In this document: piece after piece, positions 16,098 through 24,242 of the stretch
Numbering within the stretch: the stretch's first letter is position 1
Layout of the letters: each line of letters begins with the position of its first letter
DNA from: Ignavibacteriales bacterium
GTDB taxonomy: Bacteria > Bacteroidota > Ignavibacteria > Ignavibacteriales > Ignavibacteriaceae
Direction of reading: 5' to 3'
Assembly (NCBI GenBank): GCA_016709155.1
Contig: JADJEI010000013.1
Span: forward strand, 434,001 to 498,000
DNA: 64,000 bases
Made by a program: the position numbers and the translations under genes
Notes under the pieces: generated by a model
Databases searched by the model: none
What the model saw: the letters and a program-made list of their open reading frames with translations, nothing else
Told to the model about the DNA's origin: nothing

Positions 16098-17507
16098 ATG
16101 AAACTAGTTACTTTAATATTCTTCATACTTTTGGGTTTTTCGCAGTTTAGTCTGTCTCAAGATTTAATTGAAACCCCAAAGAATAACTCAATGTCAAATG
16201 TTTTCGGCTTGACTGTCGAAGCTGGAGCAACCCTGGGGCTGTCCGATTATAATTCGAATAAAATTAATTATACGGCAAAGGGTTCCTTGGAATACTATCT
16301 CCCTTCAACAGGAAGTGGGAATTTTGGATTAAGACTATTTGGACAAACAGGATTTATTTCGGGTAAGGATGCTCCATTAGGTGCAAACAATTTAACGAAT
16401 GAATTTGCAACAAGAATTGATGCAATTGGCGGCGGAATATTTTACACACTTTCTTTAGGCGATGTCGTGTATCCTTGGCTTGGAGTTGGTGCTTCGAATC
16501 TTTGGTTTTACCCGGAAGATGCCAACGGAAATAAATTGCAAAATGCTGCAGCAGAAAATTTTAATACATTTATGATTGGTTATAATGGCGATGCTGGTGT
16601 TCGATTTATGGTATCGAAAAGTATCAGCATCAATATAATGGGTGGCATAATTGTAGGAAGCGAAGATTTCCTGGATGATATAGAAATCGGTTCCAATAAT
16701 GATATGTTATACACTGGTACTGCGGGTCTATCCTATTATTTTGGCAGAGAGAAAGATTCCGATGGTGATGGTGTCCCTGATTCGGAAGATGCATGTGCAG
16801 ACACTCCGTTAGAAGCTAAAGTTGATGAATTTGGTTGTCCGCTTGACTCCGATGGCGATGGTATTCCTGATTACCTTGATAAATGCGCTAACACTCTTAC
16901 CGGCGTTAAAGTAGATGCCTACGGCTGTCCACTTGATACTGATGGCGATGGCGTTCCAGACTATCTCGATAAATGCGCTAACACACTTGTCGGCGTTAAA
17001 GTAGATGCTAAAGGTTGTCCGCTTGATACCGATGGCGATGGTGTTCCAGACTATCTCGATAAATGCCCTAACATACCAAAAGGAATTGTAGTGGATTCTA
17101 AAGGATGTACTATTGAGAAGGATACTGTAATTATTATACAGCCGACTGAAGTTGAATCTTTAGTTCTTAGCGGCGACACAAATTTTGAATTTAATAAATC
17201 AGCACTCCTTTCTAGCGCATACACTGCTCTCGAAGGCGTTGTAAATACCATGAAGGAACATTCCGGATACAAATGGGAAGTCGGTGGTTATACTGATGCA
17301 ATTGGTTCAGATAATTATAATATAAAACTTTCACAACAAAGAGCCCAATCAGTTGTAGATTATCTCGTAAGTAAAGGTGTTGAAAGAAATAATCTTACAA
17401 TAGTAGGCTATGGAGAAGCTAATCCAGTTGCTACAAATGACACAGATGAAGGAAGATCTATGAACAGAAGAGTTGAAATAAAAATACTTTCAAAAGATAG
17501 CAAGTAG
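16098..17507 (+). CDS. OmpA family protein with TSP type-3 repeats
   Basis: A 469-residue envelope protein: signal peptide to about residue 22 (SLSQ), predicted beta-barrel to about 215, then four cysteine-bearing TSP type-3 repeats (DSDGDGVPDSEDAC..., DTDGDGVPDYLDKC...). The C-terminal OmpA peptidoglycan-binding domain has GYTDAIGSDNYNIKLSQQRA and a final MNRRVEI. The ATG at 16098 with AAAGGTG upstream is preferred over the GTG at 16089. It shares its architecture with the protein at 12872, but the repeats are of the LDKCP type, so the two are not recent duplicates. Confidence 0.85.
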   Translation: MKLVTLIFFILLGFSQFSLSQDLIETPKNNSMSNVFGLTVEAGATLGLSDYNSNKINYTAKGSLEYYLPSTGSGNFGLRLFGQTGFISGKDAPLGANNLTNEFATRIDAIGGGIFYTLSLGDVVYPWLGVGASNLWFYPEDANGNKLQNAAAENFNTFMIGYNGDAGVRFMVSKSISINIMGGIIVGSEDFLDDIEIGSNNDMLYTGTAGLSYYFGREKDSDGDGVPDSEDACADTPLEAKVDEFGCPLDSDGDGIPDYLDKCANTLTGVKVDAYGCPLDTDGDGVPDYLDKCANTLVGVKVDAKGCPLDTDGDGVPDYLDKCPNIPKGIVVDSKGCTIEKDTVIIIQPTEVESLVLSGDTNFEFNKSALLSSAYTALEGVVNTMKEHSGYKWEVGGYTDAIGSDNYNIKLSQQRAQSVVDYLVSKGVERNNLTIVGYGEANPVATNDTDEGRSMNRRVEIKILSKDSK

Positions 17508-17533
17508 GTTTTACTCACTTATGATTAAACTTG

Positions 17534-17570
17534 ATCGAAGCGGCATTATTCAGGCCGCTTCCTTCATCTT
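17534..17570 (+). terminator. Probable terminator
   Basis: Inverted repeat GAAGCGGC ... GCCGCTTC with a nine-base loop, followed by a T/C-rich stretch, 30 bases after the OmpA-type stop. It lacks a long T-run. Confidence 0.5.
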
Positions 17571-17624
17571 TATAATGAATAATAAAATGAATGTAACATA
17601 CTAAAAAGTCATGGAAAGAAAATA

Positions 17625-18299
17625 ATGAAAAAAATAAAAATCATACTATTACTCTCATCATTATCTATATCAATTCTTATTTATGGTTGTGGTGCAAGTA
17701 ATACTGTTAAAGGTGGAGTCATAGGAGGGGTCAGTGGTGGTGTAGTTGGAGGAATTATTGGCGATCAATTGGGCAACACAGTTATGGGCGCAATAATAGG
17801 TGCTGCAGTTGGTGGTACTGCAGGGGCTTTGATTGGGAACTATATGGATAAGCAAGCTGAAGAAATGCAAAATGATATTGAAGGTGCAGAAATAGAGAGA
17901 GTTGGCGAAGGTATAAAAATTACTTTTGATTCGGGGATATTATTTGCAACTAACTCTTCAACGCTTGAACCTCAGGCGAGATTAAATATTAATAAACTTG
18001 CTATGATTTTAAACAAATATCCCGATACAAATATTTTGGTAACAGGGCATACTGACTTTGATGGTACCGAAGAATACAATCAGGCTTTATCCGAAAGAAG
18101 AGCTAAGTCAGTATCAGATTATGCAATGGCTCAAGGAATTATTTCCTCAAGATTTTCAATTATTGGATTAGGCGAAACTGAACCTGTAGCCTCTAATGAA
18201 ACAGATGAAGGCAAGCATCTAAATCGAAGAGTTGAGATTGCAATTTTTGCAAATGAGGATCTCAAAGACGCAGCTGAAAATGGCGACCTTAATTATTAG
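17625..18299 (+). CDS. Glycine-zipper OmpA family lipoprotein (YiaD-like)
   Basis: A 224-residue lipoprotein: signal ending IYGC (Cys22). A glycine-zipper membrane segment follows (about 28-72, GGVIGGVSGGVVGGIIG and GAIIGAAVGGTAGALIG). The C-terminal OmpA domain (about 90-205) has VTGHTDFDGTEEYNQALSERRA and ends HLNRRVEIAIF. The layout matches YiaD/Omp16-like proteins that link the outer membrane to peptidoglycan. It is the third OmpA C-terminal domain gene within 5.5 kb. The ATG at 17625 follows an AAGAAAATA sequence. Confidence 0.85.
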   Translation: MKKIKIILLLSSLSISILIYGCGASNTVKGGVIGGVSGGVVGGIIGDQLGNTVMGAIIGAAVGGTAGALIGNYMDKQAEEMQNDIEGAEIERVGEGIKITFDSGILFATNSSTLEPQARLNINKLAMILNKYPDTNILVTGHTDFDGTEEYNQALSERRAKSVSDYAMAQGIISSRFSIIGLGETEPVASNETDEGKHLNRRVEIAIFANEDLKDAAENGDLNY

Positions 18300-18446
18300 C
18301 TGATACTAATTTTTAGAGAATCACTTTGTGTTGAAAAGAAATTATGAAAAGCTCAAAATATTGAGTTTCTTACTGCACAAGGTGTATCCAATCAATAGAG
18401 AACTTATTCTAACTTTTACAATTTCTTGTCTGAAATTTTTAATGAT

Positions 18447-18580
18447 TAAGTCATCTTACGCAGTTGTCATGCTGATGGCATTGCCTTTCAGCATCTAATA
18501 ATCTGCGTAAAACAGATTCCAATCCCGATTCATCGGGACGGAATGACATAATTATTACTTTTGCGTAAGGTGACTTATTA
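18447..18580. repeat. MITE-like element with imperfect terminal inverted repeats
   Basis: About 134 bases bounded by TAAGTCATCTTACGCA on the left and TGCGTAAGGTGACTTA on the right, complementary except for one base. The interior contains a further palindrome, CCCGAT-TC-ATCGGG. It sits inside the GIY-YIG gene, replacing the end of that frame. No transposase is encoded. Exact ends and the target duplication could not be fixed. Confidence 0.55.
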
Positions 18581-18726
18581 AATATAATTTTCCAGGGTCT
18601 GTATCTCGACGTAAAACCTTTCTCGAAAGAGTTGTGGTAGGATAAAAGCAATTCAGGATTGGCAGAAATACCAACGTAAAACTTATCAGTCGAAAAGGAT
18701 TTTAGTATGTAGAGGAAATAACTCAT
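18451..18726 (-). pseudogene. GIY-YIG nuclease family gene, 3' end replaced by a MITE
   Basis: On the minus strand the first 50 residues match a small GIY-YIG endonuclease (UvrC N-terminal fold): MSYFLYILKSFSTDKFYVGI gives the paired Y-ILKS and YVGI motifs, then a SYHN helix and RPWKIIFN. At residue 50 the sequence passes into the MITE, and the final 41 residues (KSPYAKVIIMSFRPDESG...) are encoded by it. The conserved C-terminal part of the family is missing, so it is probably inactive. The ATG is at 18726. A terminator lies upstream. Confidence 0.65.
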
Positions 18727-18735
18727 AAAAAATAA

Positions 18736-18763
18736 AAAACCCTGAAAGTTAATCAGGGTTTTA
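18736..18763. terminator. Bidirectional-type terminator
   Basis: AAAACCCTG-AAAGTTAAT-CAGGGTTTT, a nine-base-pair hairpin flanked by A and T runs, usable from either strand. It lies between the GIY-YIG remnant and the IS remnant at 18990. The rest of 18764-18989 shows no gene. Confidence 0.7.
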
Positions 18764-18989
18764 TTAAGCTCCGCAAACTTAAATTACTTAGAACCTTCTT
18801 TTCAAACAATAAAGAACTATATACTTACCAATACTGTGTTAAAATGTTGGCTGGGAAGTGATTTTCAGCCAATTCTTCATTCCATAAACCTTTACTTTCT
18901 CGGAAAGCATCCTCCCTCACCAACCAGTGTCATTAACTCTTACTATACTTGTCGATAAAACTACTCACAATTTTCAATAATATATTATC

Positions 18990-19339
18990 TAGTCCTCCCT
19001 TAAAAAGCGGAATAAGTTGTTAAAGTAGAAAAAATAAATAAAAAAGTGAAAAAAGATTTGGTTTAAAATGCAAGATTTAAATAATTTAGATTAAAAACCT
19101 TGCAGATTATTATGATAAAAAAGACAGAAAAGAAATCACAGATCAGTATGTTCTTCTCATTGAAGGATACCTTGGATCAGAAACATCCGTTATTCATATT
19201 GGAAGAAAGAATTAACTGGCAGCAATTTGAAGATGCTTTCAGTCCTCTTTACTGTTTAGATAAAGGACGACCGGCTCTGCCGATACGATTGATGGTGGGG
19301 TTATTGATATTAAAACATCTGCCTATCATAGAGGTTTGA
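18990..19339 (+). mobile_element. IS5-like element, left-end remnant with transposase N-terminus
   Basis: The end TAGTCCTCCCTTAAAAAG starts at 18990. A transposase frame from about 19100 encodes SQISMFFSLKDTLDQKHPLF...INWQQFEDAF, the N-terminal domain (DUF772-like) of IS5-superfamily transposases. After about 75 residues the family sequence (VGLLILKHL) is lost and the frame stops at 19339, with no catalytic domain. The first roughly 90 bases are repeated, inverted, at 35510-35595. Confidence 0.75.
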
Positions 19340-19348
19340 CTTCAAAAA

Positions 19349-20041
19349 TTATAAGTTTGCTATGATTGATTTGTAGTCTCTGCCAATAGGAATAGAAACT
19401 CCATTAACCTCAACCGCTTCGGCTGTGTATGATTCAATCCTGGTTATCGGAACGATAAAAGACCGGTGTATTCGTTTAAAGATATTTGAAGGTAAAAGAG
19501 ACTCAATTTCATGAGTACTCATTTTTGAGATGTACTCTTTTTTTGTTGTAATGATTTTGATGTATTCTCTTTGACTTTCAATATAAAGTATCTCTGAGAA
19601 TAAAATTTTCACCTTCCTTTTTTGCACATTTAGAGATATAAAATCTTTTATCTCCTGGCTTTCACTTAAATCCTGTTTTTCTCTTTCTGCTTTTTTTACC
19701 TTATTTACGGCTATTAAAAATCGTTCAAATTCGAATGGCTTTAATAAGTAATCTGTTACATTTAGATTAAACCCCTCCACTGCATATTGATGATAAGCTG
19801 TTCTAACAATTACTGAAGGCGGATTTGTAAGAGTCTTTAAAAATGCCATACCTTTTAATTTAGGCAGATGAATATCTAAAAAAATAAGGTCAGTACTATT
19901 TTGCCTTAAGTAGTCAGTTGCCAGAATAGCATCTTTAAAAGTAGCTTGTAATTCCAGGAATGGAACCTGCAAAATATAATCCGTTAAAACTTTGACTGCT
20001 AACGGCTCATCTTCTATTATAATGCATTTTATTTTAGACAT
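19349..20041 (-). CDS. LytTR family response regulator
   Basis: A 230-residue regulator with a CheY-like receiver (1-120; acidic residues Glu10/Asp11, phospho-acceptor Asp56 in LIFLDIHLP, Lys in LLKPF). A LytTR DNA-binding domain follows (about 135-230), with RKVKILFSEILYIESQREYI and the late HRSFIVPITRIESY. It overlaps the start of the histidine kinase gene by eight bases, so the two form a coupled LytS/LytR-type two-component pair. Such pairs in Bacteroidota relatives often control neighbouring membrane genes. The target here is unknown. Confidence 0.9.
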   Translation of the reverse strand: MSKIKCIIIEDEPLAVKVLTDYILQVPFLELQATFKDAILATDYLRQNSTDLIFLDIHLPKLKGMAFLKTLTNPPSVIVRTAYHQYAVEGFNLNVTDYLLKPFEFERFLIAVNKVKKAEREKQDLSESQEIKDFISLNVQKRKVKILFSEILYIESQREYIKIITTKKEYISKMSTHEIESLLPSNIFKRIHRSFIVPITRIESYTAEAVEVNGVSIPIGRDYKSIIANL

Positions 20042-21071
20042 GGCTTGCCAGGTTAATTTTTAAAGAAGCTGTAAAAACAGATTCGCCTTGTTGAACAGAT
20101 AGATTGAAATCCTTATATAGTAATTCCAGTTGGCGTCTCAAGTTAGAGAGACCGATATTTTCTTTTGCACTGCGATCTTCAGGAAATTTTTCTGTAGAAT
20201 TTTTTACAACAAAAATTAAAAGACGGTTATTAACTGATAGATGGATATCGACAAATGGCTGATTTCTTGTTTCAGATACGCCATGCTTAAATGCATTTTC
20301 AACTAATGGGATCAGCAACAACGGCGGTAATGCTTGTTTCATATCTTCAATGTCATAGTTAAAATTAACACTTAAAGTATCATCATAACGCAATTTTTCA
20401 AGGGCAATATAGTCATTGATAATTTTTAGTTCCTGTTCTATAGCTATATACGCTCCACCAGTTTCATATAGCATAAAACGCAAAATTTTCGACAACCTTA
20501 AAATTGATTCCGGGGCAAGATCAGATTTATCTCTTGCCAATGAATAAATATTATTTAACGTGTTGAATAAAAAATGTGGATTGGTTTGTGACTTAAGATA
20601 GCTTAATTCTGCTTCTTGTTTTTCAATACGCAGCTGCTGTGCATCAGCTCTTAATTTTCTATAATTATGAAAATGTCTAATGACTGCAAAAAATAGTATC
20701 GCAAAAATGCTTGACCCGAATTGATCACCGACCCCTTCCTTGCAACTAGTGTATGATGCAAAATCATTATAGATATGTAATTGGATACCCAAGTAGCGCC
20801 ACGCAAATAATCCAAATGAAAATAAAAAAATCTGAATGGCTAAAAGTGAAATGGATTTGATTTTATTTTTCTTGTTTAATCGGGGGATTGTGTATTCAAA
20901 AAAAAGGAACATAACGAGCAGTATATAAACCGCCCGCCAAATTTCATTTACGGCATATTGAAAAAAAGACACTGGATGCTGTGCTAAATCCACGATCAAC
21001 CAAAGCAACAAATAAGCAGAAGTAGTCCACAAATAGAAAGTGATTCGTTCTTTATTAATTTGCAGTTTCAT
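20034..21071 (-). CDS. LytS-type sensor histidine kinase
   Basis: A 345-residue membrane kinase: four hydrophobic segments within residues 12-135, a short coiled linker (about 140-160), then the His_kinase domain with the phospho-accepting His166 in SQTNPHFLFNTLNNIYSL. The ATPase half carries the N box PLVENAFKHGV and the late GIGL-type NIGLSNLRRQL. No extracellular sensor domain is present. It is the upstream partner of the LytTR regulator. A decayed copy of its first roughly 70 codons lies just upstream (21075-21299). Confidence 0.9.
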   Translation of the reverse strand: MKLQINKERITFYLWTTSAYLLLWLIVDLAQHPVSFFQYAVNEIWRAVYILLVMFLFFEYTIPRLNKKNKIKSISLLAIQIFLFSFGLFAWRYLGIQLHIYNDFASYTSCKEGVGDQFGSSIFAILFFAVIRHFHNYRKLRADAQQLRIEKQEAELSYLKSQTNPHFLFNTLNNIYSLARDKSDLAPESILRLSKILRFMLYETGGAYIAIEQELKIINDYIALEKLRYDDTLSVNFNYDIEDMKQALPPLLLIPLVENAFKHGVSETRNQPFVDIHLSVNNRLLIFVVKNSTEKFPEDRSAKENIGLSNLRRQLELLYKDFNLSVQQGESVFTASLKINLASHV

Positions 21072-21074
21072 CAG

Positions 21075-21299
21075 TCCTGTGTATATATATAAAGATATGA
21101 TAATTTAATTTAGTTAAATAACGATTCAAAAAAATAAAATTGACAGCAACAGCATAAAAAAATCGCCAAATATTGTTGATAATTTCTGCATGCAGCGTAG
21201 CAGTATAATTTGCTAAATCTATAAACAGCCACAAGCACAGATGGCAAAGCCAACCCATAAATAAAATTTAAACCGTTCTCTATCAATTGATATCTTCAT
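21075..21299 (-). pseudogene. Decayed duplicate of the histidine kinase 5' end
   Basis: Starting at the minus-strand ATG at 21299, the frame reads MKISIDRERFKFYLWVGF, closely similar to the intact kinase's MKLQINKERITFYLW. It stops early at a TAG, and the similarity then continues in another frame (LWLFIDLANYT...NNIWRFFYAV...RYLTKLN, matching LWLIVDLAQHP...NEIWRAVYIL...IPRLNKK). Only the first membrane region is present. A partial tandem duplication followed by decay is the simplest explanation. Confidence 0.65.
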
Positions 21300-21391
21300 C
21301 GGGGTATCTATAAGCTTCAGCAAATACTTAACTTTTCCATTTTGCAGTCTCCGTATTTTAGTTTCCGATGCACAAATATAAAGAGGTCATC

Positions 21392-21420
21392 CAAATATAT
21401 TGAGATCGCTTTCCCTTCAA
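21392..21420 (-). promoter_or_regulatory. Candidate Bacteroidota-type promoter for the kinase operon
   Basis: On the minus strand TTG (21418-21420) is followed after 18 bases by TATATTTG (21392-21399), matching the TTTG / TAnnTTTG pattern of Bacteroidota. A second TATATTTG lies 19 bases downstream. Apart from this, the 325-base gap 21300-21624 shows nothing recognisable. Confidence 0.4.
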
Positions 21421-21624
21421 TATAACTTCTTCATACCATTTACGGGTTTATCTGTAGACATAATTACGCCGCTGGTTTACCATAACCCGCTGTATGTTGA
21501 CACTCTATTTCAGTTATTTGTTTGATTGCATATTATTGCATCAGAAAATAAATTTCAAAATAAACTAAATCAAAACTACCATTGTGAATATTGTGAAACT
21601 GAAAGAGGGAAAGGATATTAACTT

Positions 21625-22287
21625 ATGAATAAAATAATTTACTTTGGAGAAGATGTTGAAGGGTATAACATTCCTGTTTTAAATGAAAGGGAAATAAGAG
21701 CTGCAGCGGGAATATTATTTTTAATGATGTTTATCTCAATTATGGTAGTTATTCTTAAAGGGGATTTTTTACTGCTCAAGTATGCTATTACAATATTCCT
21801 TACGGATATTTCAATACGTGTTTTTATTAGTCCTAAATTTTCTCCCTTCTTAATAATGGGACGATTGATAGTCAGGAATCAAGTTCCCGAATATGTTGGT
21901 GCTGCGCAAAAAAAGTTTGCATGGATTATTGGTGTAGTCTTGGCGGTTACAATGTTAGTACTTGTAGTCATAGTAAACTCATTTAGCCCAATATCAGGTA
22001 TTATCTGTCTGATCTGTCTAGCATTCTTATTCTTCGAAACAGCGTTTGGTATATGTCTGGGTTGTAAATTTTATTCAATATTTTATAAAGAGAAAGCTCA
22101 GTACTGCCCTGGTGAAATTTGTGATATAAAATCAAAACAAGAAATTCAAAAAACATCTAAGCTTCAGCTACTTCTTGTTTTTGGATTTATCGCATACATT
22201 TTCCTGATTGTCTTTGTATTCAATGATAATTTTAATAACAAACCATATGACTTGTTTGGGATTGAAAGTTCTACACAAGCTAAATAA
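21625..22287 (+). CDS. DUF4395 family membrane protein
   Basis: A 220-residue integral membrane protein with about five hydrophobic segments. The middle matches DUF4395: DISIRVFISPKFSPFLIMGRL, the PEYVGAAQKKFAWIIGVVLA stretch, and the paired cysteines in AFGICLGCKFYSIFY. DUF4395 genes often accompany sulfurtransferases, and here a rhodanese gene follows 23 bases downstream, which supports a role in handling reduced sulfur (inference). It probably sits in the inner membrane, with the conserved cysteines in or near a membrane segment. Confidence 0.75.
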   Translation: MNKIIYFGEDVEGYNIPVLNEREIRAAAGILFLMMFISIMVVILKGDFLLLKYAITIFLTDISIRVFISPKFSPFLIMGRLIVRNQVPEYVGAAQKKFAWIIGVVLAVTMLVLVVIVNSFSPISGIICLICLAFLFFETAFGICLGCKFYSIFYKEKAQYCPGEICDIKSKQEIQKTSKLQLLLVFGFIAYIFLIVFVFNDNFNNKPYDLFGIESSTQAK

Positions 22288-22310
22288 AAGATAATTAAAA
22301 AGGAGCAAAA

Positions 22311-23462
22311 ATGAGCACAAACAAAATGAAATATTTCTTATCTCTTGTAGTTTTAAGCAGCTTGCTTTTTACGCAATCCCTGATGGCGCAAGAAGGAATA
22401 AAAGGCAACCTGGTTACTGCAGATTGGTTAGAGAAAAATCTTAAAAATGCTGATGTGGTAATACTCGATGCATCACCTTCATATATATATATGGCAAATC
22501 ACATTCCCGGCGCACTTAATTACGACATATTTTCCTATGGCGTTAAAGAAATGCCTGTTACTGAAATTGAAAAGCGCTATCAATCCTGGGGCATCAGTCC
22601 AGGTAAAAAAATTGTAATGTACGATCAAGGCGGCTCAATGTTGGCAACCAGACTTTTTTTCTCTCTCAATTATTATGGCTTCCCAGTAAAAAATTTATTT
22701 ATACTTGATGGCGGACTCTATAAGTGGCAGGAAACAGGACTACCGATAACAAATGAACAAACACCTACACCGAAGACAGGTTCTTTTACCATTACAAAAC
22801 TTAACGAGGATACAAGAGTTGATCTGCCGGAATTCCTCAACGCATCCGGCGACCAGATCAACAATGTTTTAATTGATGCACTTGATGCCAATTGGCATTT
22901 TGGAGGATTAAACATCTTTGGCAGACCCGGACATATCCCAAATGCTATTATGATACCTGCTGCAGATTTTTTCAATCAGGACAAGACATTTAAATCTGCA
23001 GAAGAAATAAAAAAGATACTTACATATTTTGGTATCAAATCTGAACAACAAGTTTACTCTCAATGTGGTGGCGGAATTGCTGCCAGTGTACCGTTCTTTG
23101 CTATTAAGTTTCTACTTGGATATCCGAATGTGAAACTATATCCTGGTTCGCTGTTGGAATGGGCATCTGACCAGAGAGAACTTCCCATCTGGACATATGC
23201 TGCCCCGTTTTTGACAAGGGAAACCGAATGGCTACAGGGTTGGGGGGGCAAAATGATGAGAATGTACGGAATCACACAAATAAGCATTGTGGATGTGAGA
23301 CCAGCAGATGTTTTCAATCAGGGACATCTACCTTTTGCAATAAACATTAGTTCTGATGTTTTAAAAACAATATTACTAATCCTGAAAAACTGGCTGAAAT
23401 ACTGGGTCGGTCGGGTGTTAATGCGTCTCACGAAGCGGTTATCATTTCGGGCGCAGGTTTAA
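22311..23462 (+). CDS. Multi-domain rhodanese (sulfurtransferase), N-terminal part
   Basis: Periplasmic thiosulfate sulfurtransferase-like protein: signal peptide to about residue 26, first rhodanese domain (about 34-148) with Asp105 in place of the catalytic Cys (MYDQGGS), second domain (about 165-295) with the active Cys252 (SQCGGG). A third domain begins at about 310 (RMYGITQISIVDVRPADVF). After about residue 346 the frame becomes nonsense (LKTILLILKN...). The expected sequence continues in another frame and joins the frame at 23489. The shift lies in the TTTTAAAAA run near 23360. RBS AAAAGGAG. Confidence 0.75.
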   Translation: MSTNKMKYFLSLVVLSSLLFTQSLMAQEGIKGNLVTADWLEKNLKNADVVILDASPSYIYMANHIPGALNYDIFSYGVKEMPVTEIEKRYQSWGISPGKKIVMYDQGGSMLATRLFFSLNYYGFPVKNLFILDGGLYKWQETGLPITNEQTPTPKTGSFTITKLNEDTRVDLPEFLNASGDQINNVLIDALDANWHFGGLNIFGRPGHIPNAIMIPAADFFNQDKTFKSAEEIKKILTYFGIKSEQQVYSQCGGGIAASVPFFAIKFLLGYPNVKLYPGSLLEWASDQRELPIWTYAAPFLTRETEWLQGWGGKMMRMYGITQISIVDVRPADVFNQGHLPFAINISSDVLKTILLILKNWLKYWVGRVLMRLTKRLSFRAQV

Positions 23463-23488
23463 CAAAAGAATCGGCTTTAGCATTCGTA

Positions 23489-23959
23489 ATGCTTGAGAAG
23501 CTTGGACAGAAAAAAGTATCTGTCTTCATTGACTCACTAGGAAAATCTGTACGACTTGGTTTAGCGTTGACAAATGATACAACCGTTGTCGGTCCAAGAA
23601 AATCTCCGATGGACTTGTCTATACTTCCTACAACATATCCCAAAAATTTCCTTAAGGAGGTGATAATTTCAGACGCAAAGAATACCAAAGGAGTTTATCC
23701 AAAAATATTTATTGCTTCTGGCAAAAATGTGCCTGTCAAAGTCTTGGACAACAAAGTTGTTCATGTACCCTACACTGAACTTTTGGATGCAGACGGCACA
23801 CCCAAAGCAGCAAATGAAATATGGAACATCTTAATAAAAGCTGGACTGTCAAGATACGCAGAGCTTATTTGTTTCTCTGATGATCCGGGTGAAGCGGCAG
23901 TCAATTATTTTATACTTAAACTGATGGGGTATCCTGATGTGAAAGTTTGGGTAAATTAG
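23489..23959 (+). CDS. Multi-domain rhodanese, C-terminal part
   Basis: Continuation of the gene at 22311 in a different frame. The open frame actually runs from about 23365 (NNITNPEKLAEILGRSGVNASHEAVIISGAGLTKESA), and the ATG at 23489 is internal. It encodes the rest of the third rhodanese-like domain and a fourth ending FSDDPGEAAVNYFILKLMGYPDVKVWVN, which also lacks a catalytic Cys. One inserted base would restore a single protein of about 550 residues. It may be a real pseudogene or a sequence error. Confidence 0.65.
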   Translation: MLEKLGQKKVSVFIDSLGKSVRLGLALTNDTTVVGPRKSPMDLSILPTTYPKNFLKEVIISDAKNTKGVYPKIFIASGKNVPVKVLDNKVVHVPYTELLDADGTPKAANEIWNILIKAGLSRYAELICFSDDPGEAAVNYFILKLMGYPDVKVWVN

Positions 23960-23963
23960 TTTA

Positions 23964-24080
23964 ATGAAACGAAAGGTTGTAGATGCAAAAATTGAATTTG
24001 AAAAAGAAAATGATGGAAAAGTTAAAAGCGTTATGTTATACCAGGGAGGAGGAATAATGCCCGCTCCCAAAATTCAATAA
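23964..24080 (+). pseudogene. Remnant of a DUF3471 C-terminal end
   Basis: A 38-residue frame (KVVDAKIEFEKENDGKVKSV, then a QGG motif) matches the C-terminal end of serine-hydrolase-associated DUF3471 domains. The intact gene at 27425 ends in the same way (KVTDAEFEFVKDHSGNVTKV, then NQGG). Only the tail is present, so it is the leftover of a lost beta-lactamase-like gene. Confidence 0.5.
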
Positions 24081-24242
24081 CTAATTACTTACAGGAATCC
24101 TGTAGTTCTACACGATTTGAAACAACAATGTAACTGATGTTAATTAGTTTTGTTTATATGTTTTCCAATTCAAATGAATAAATGATCTATTATTGTGTAT
24201 CATTTACAAAACAAAATCATTTTTATTCGAAAGGAAATACCT

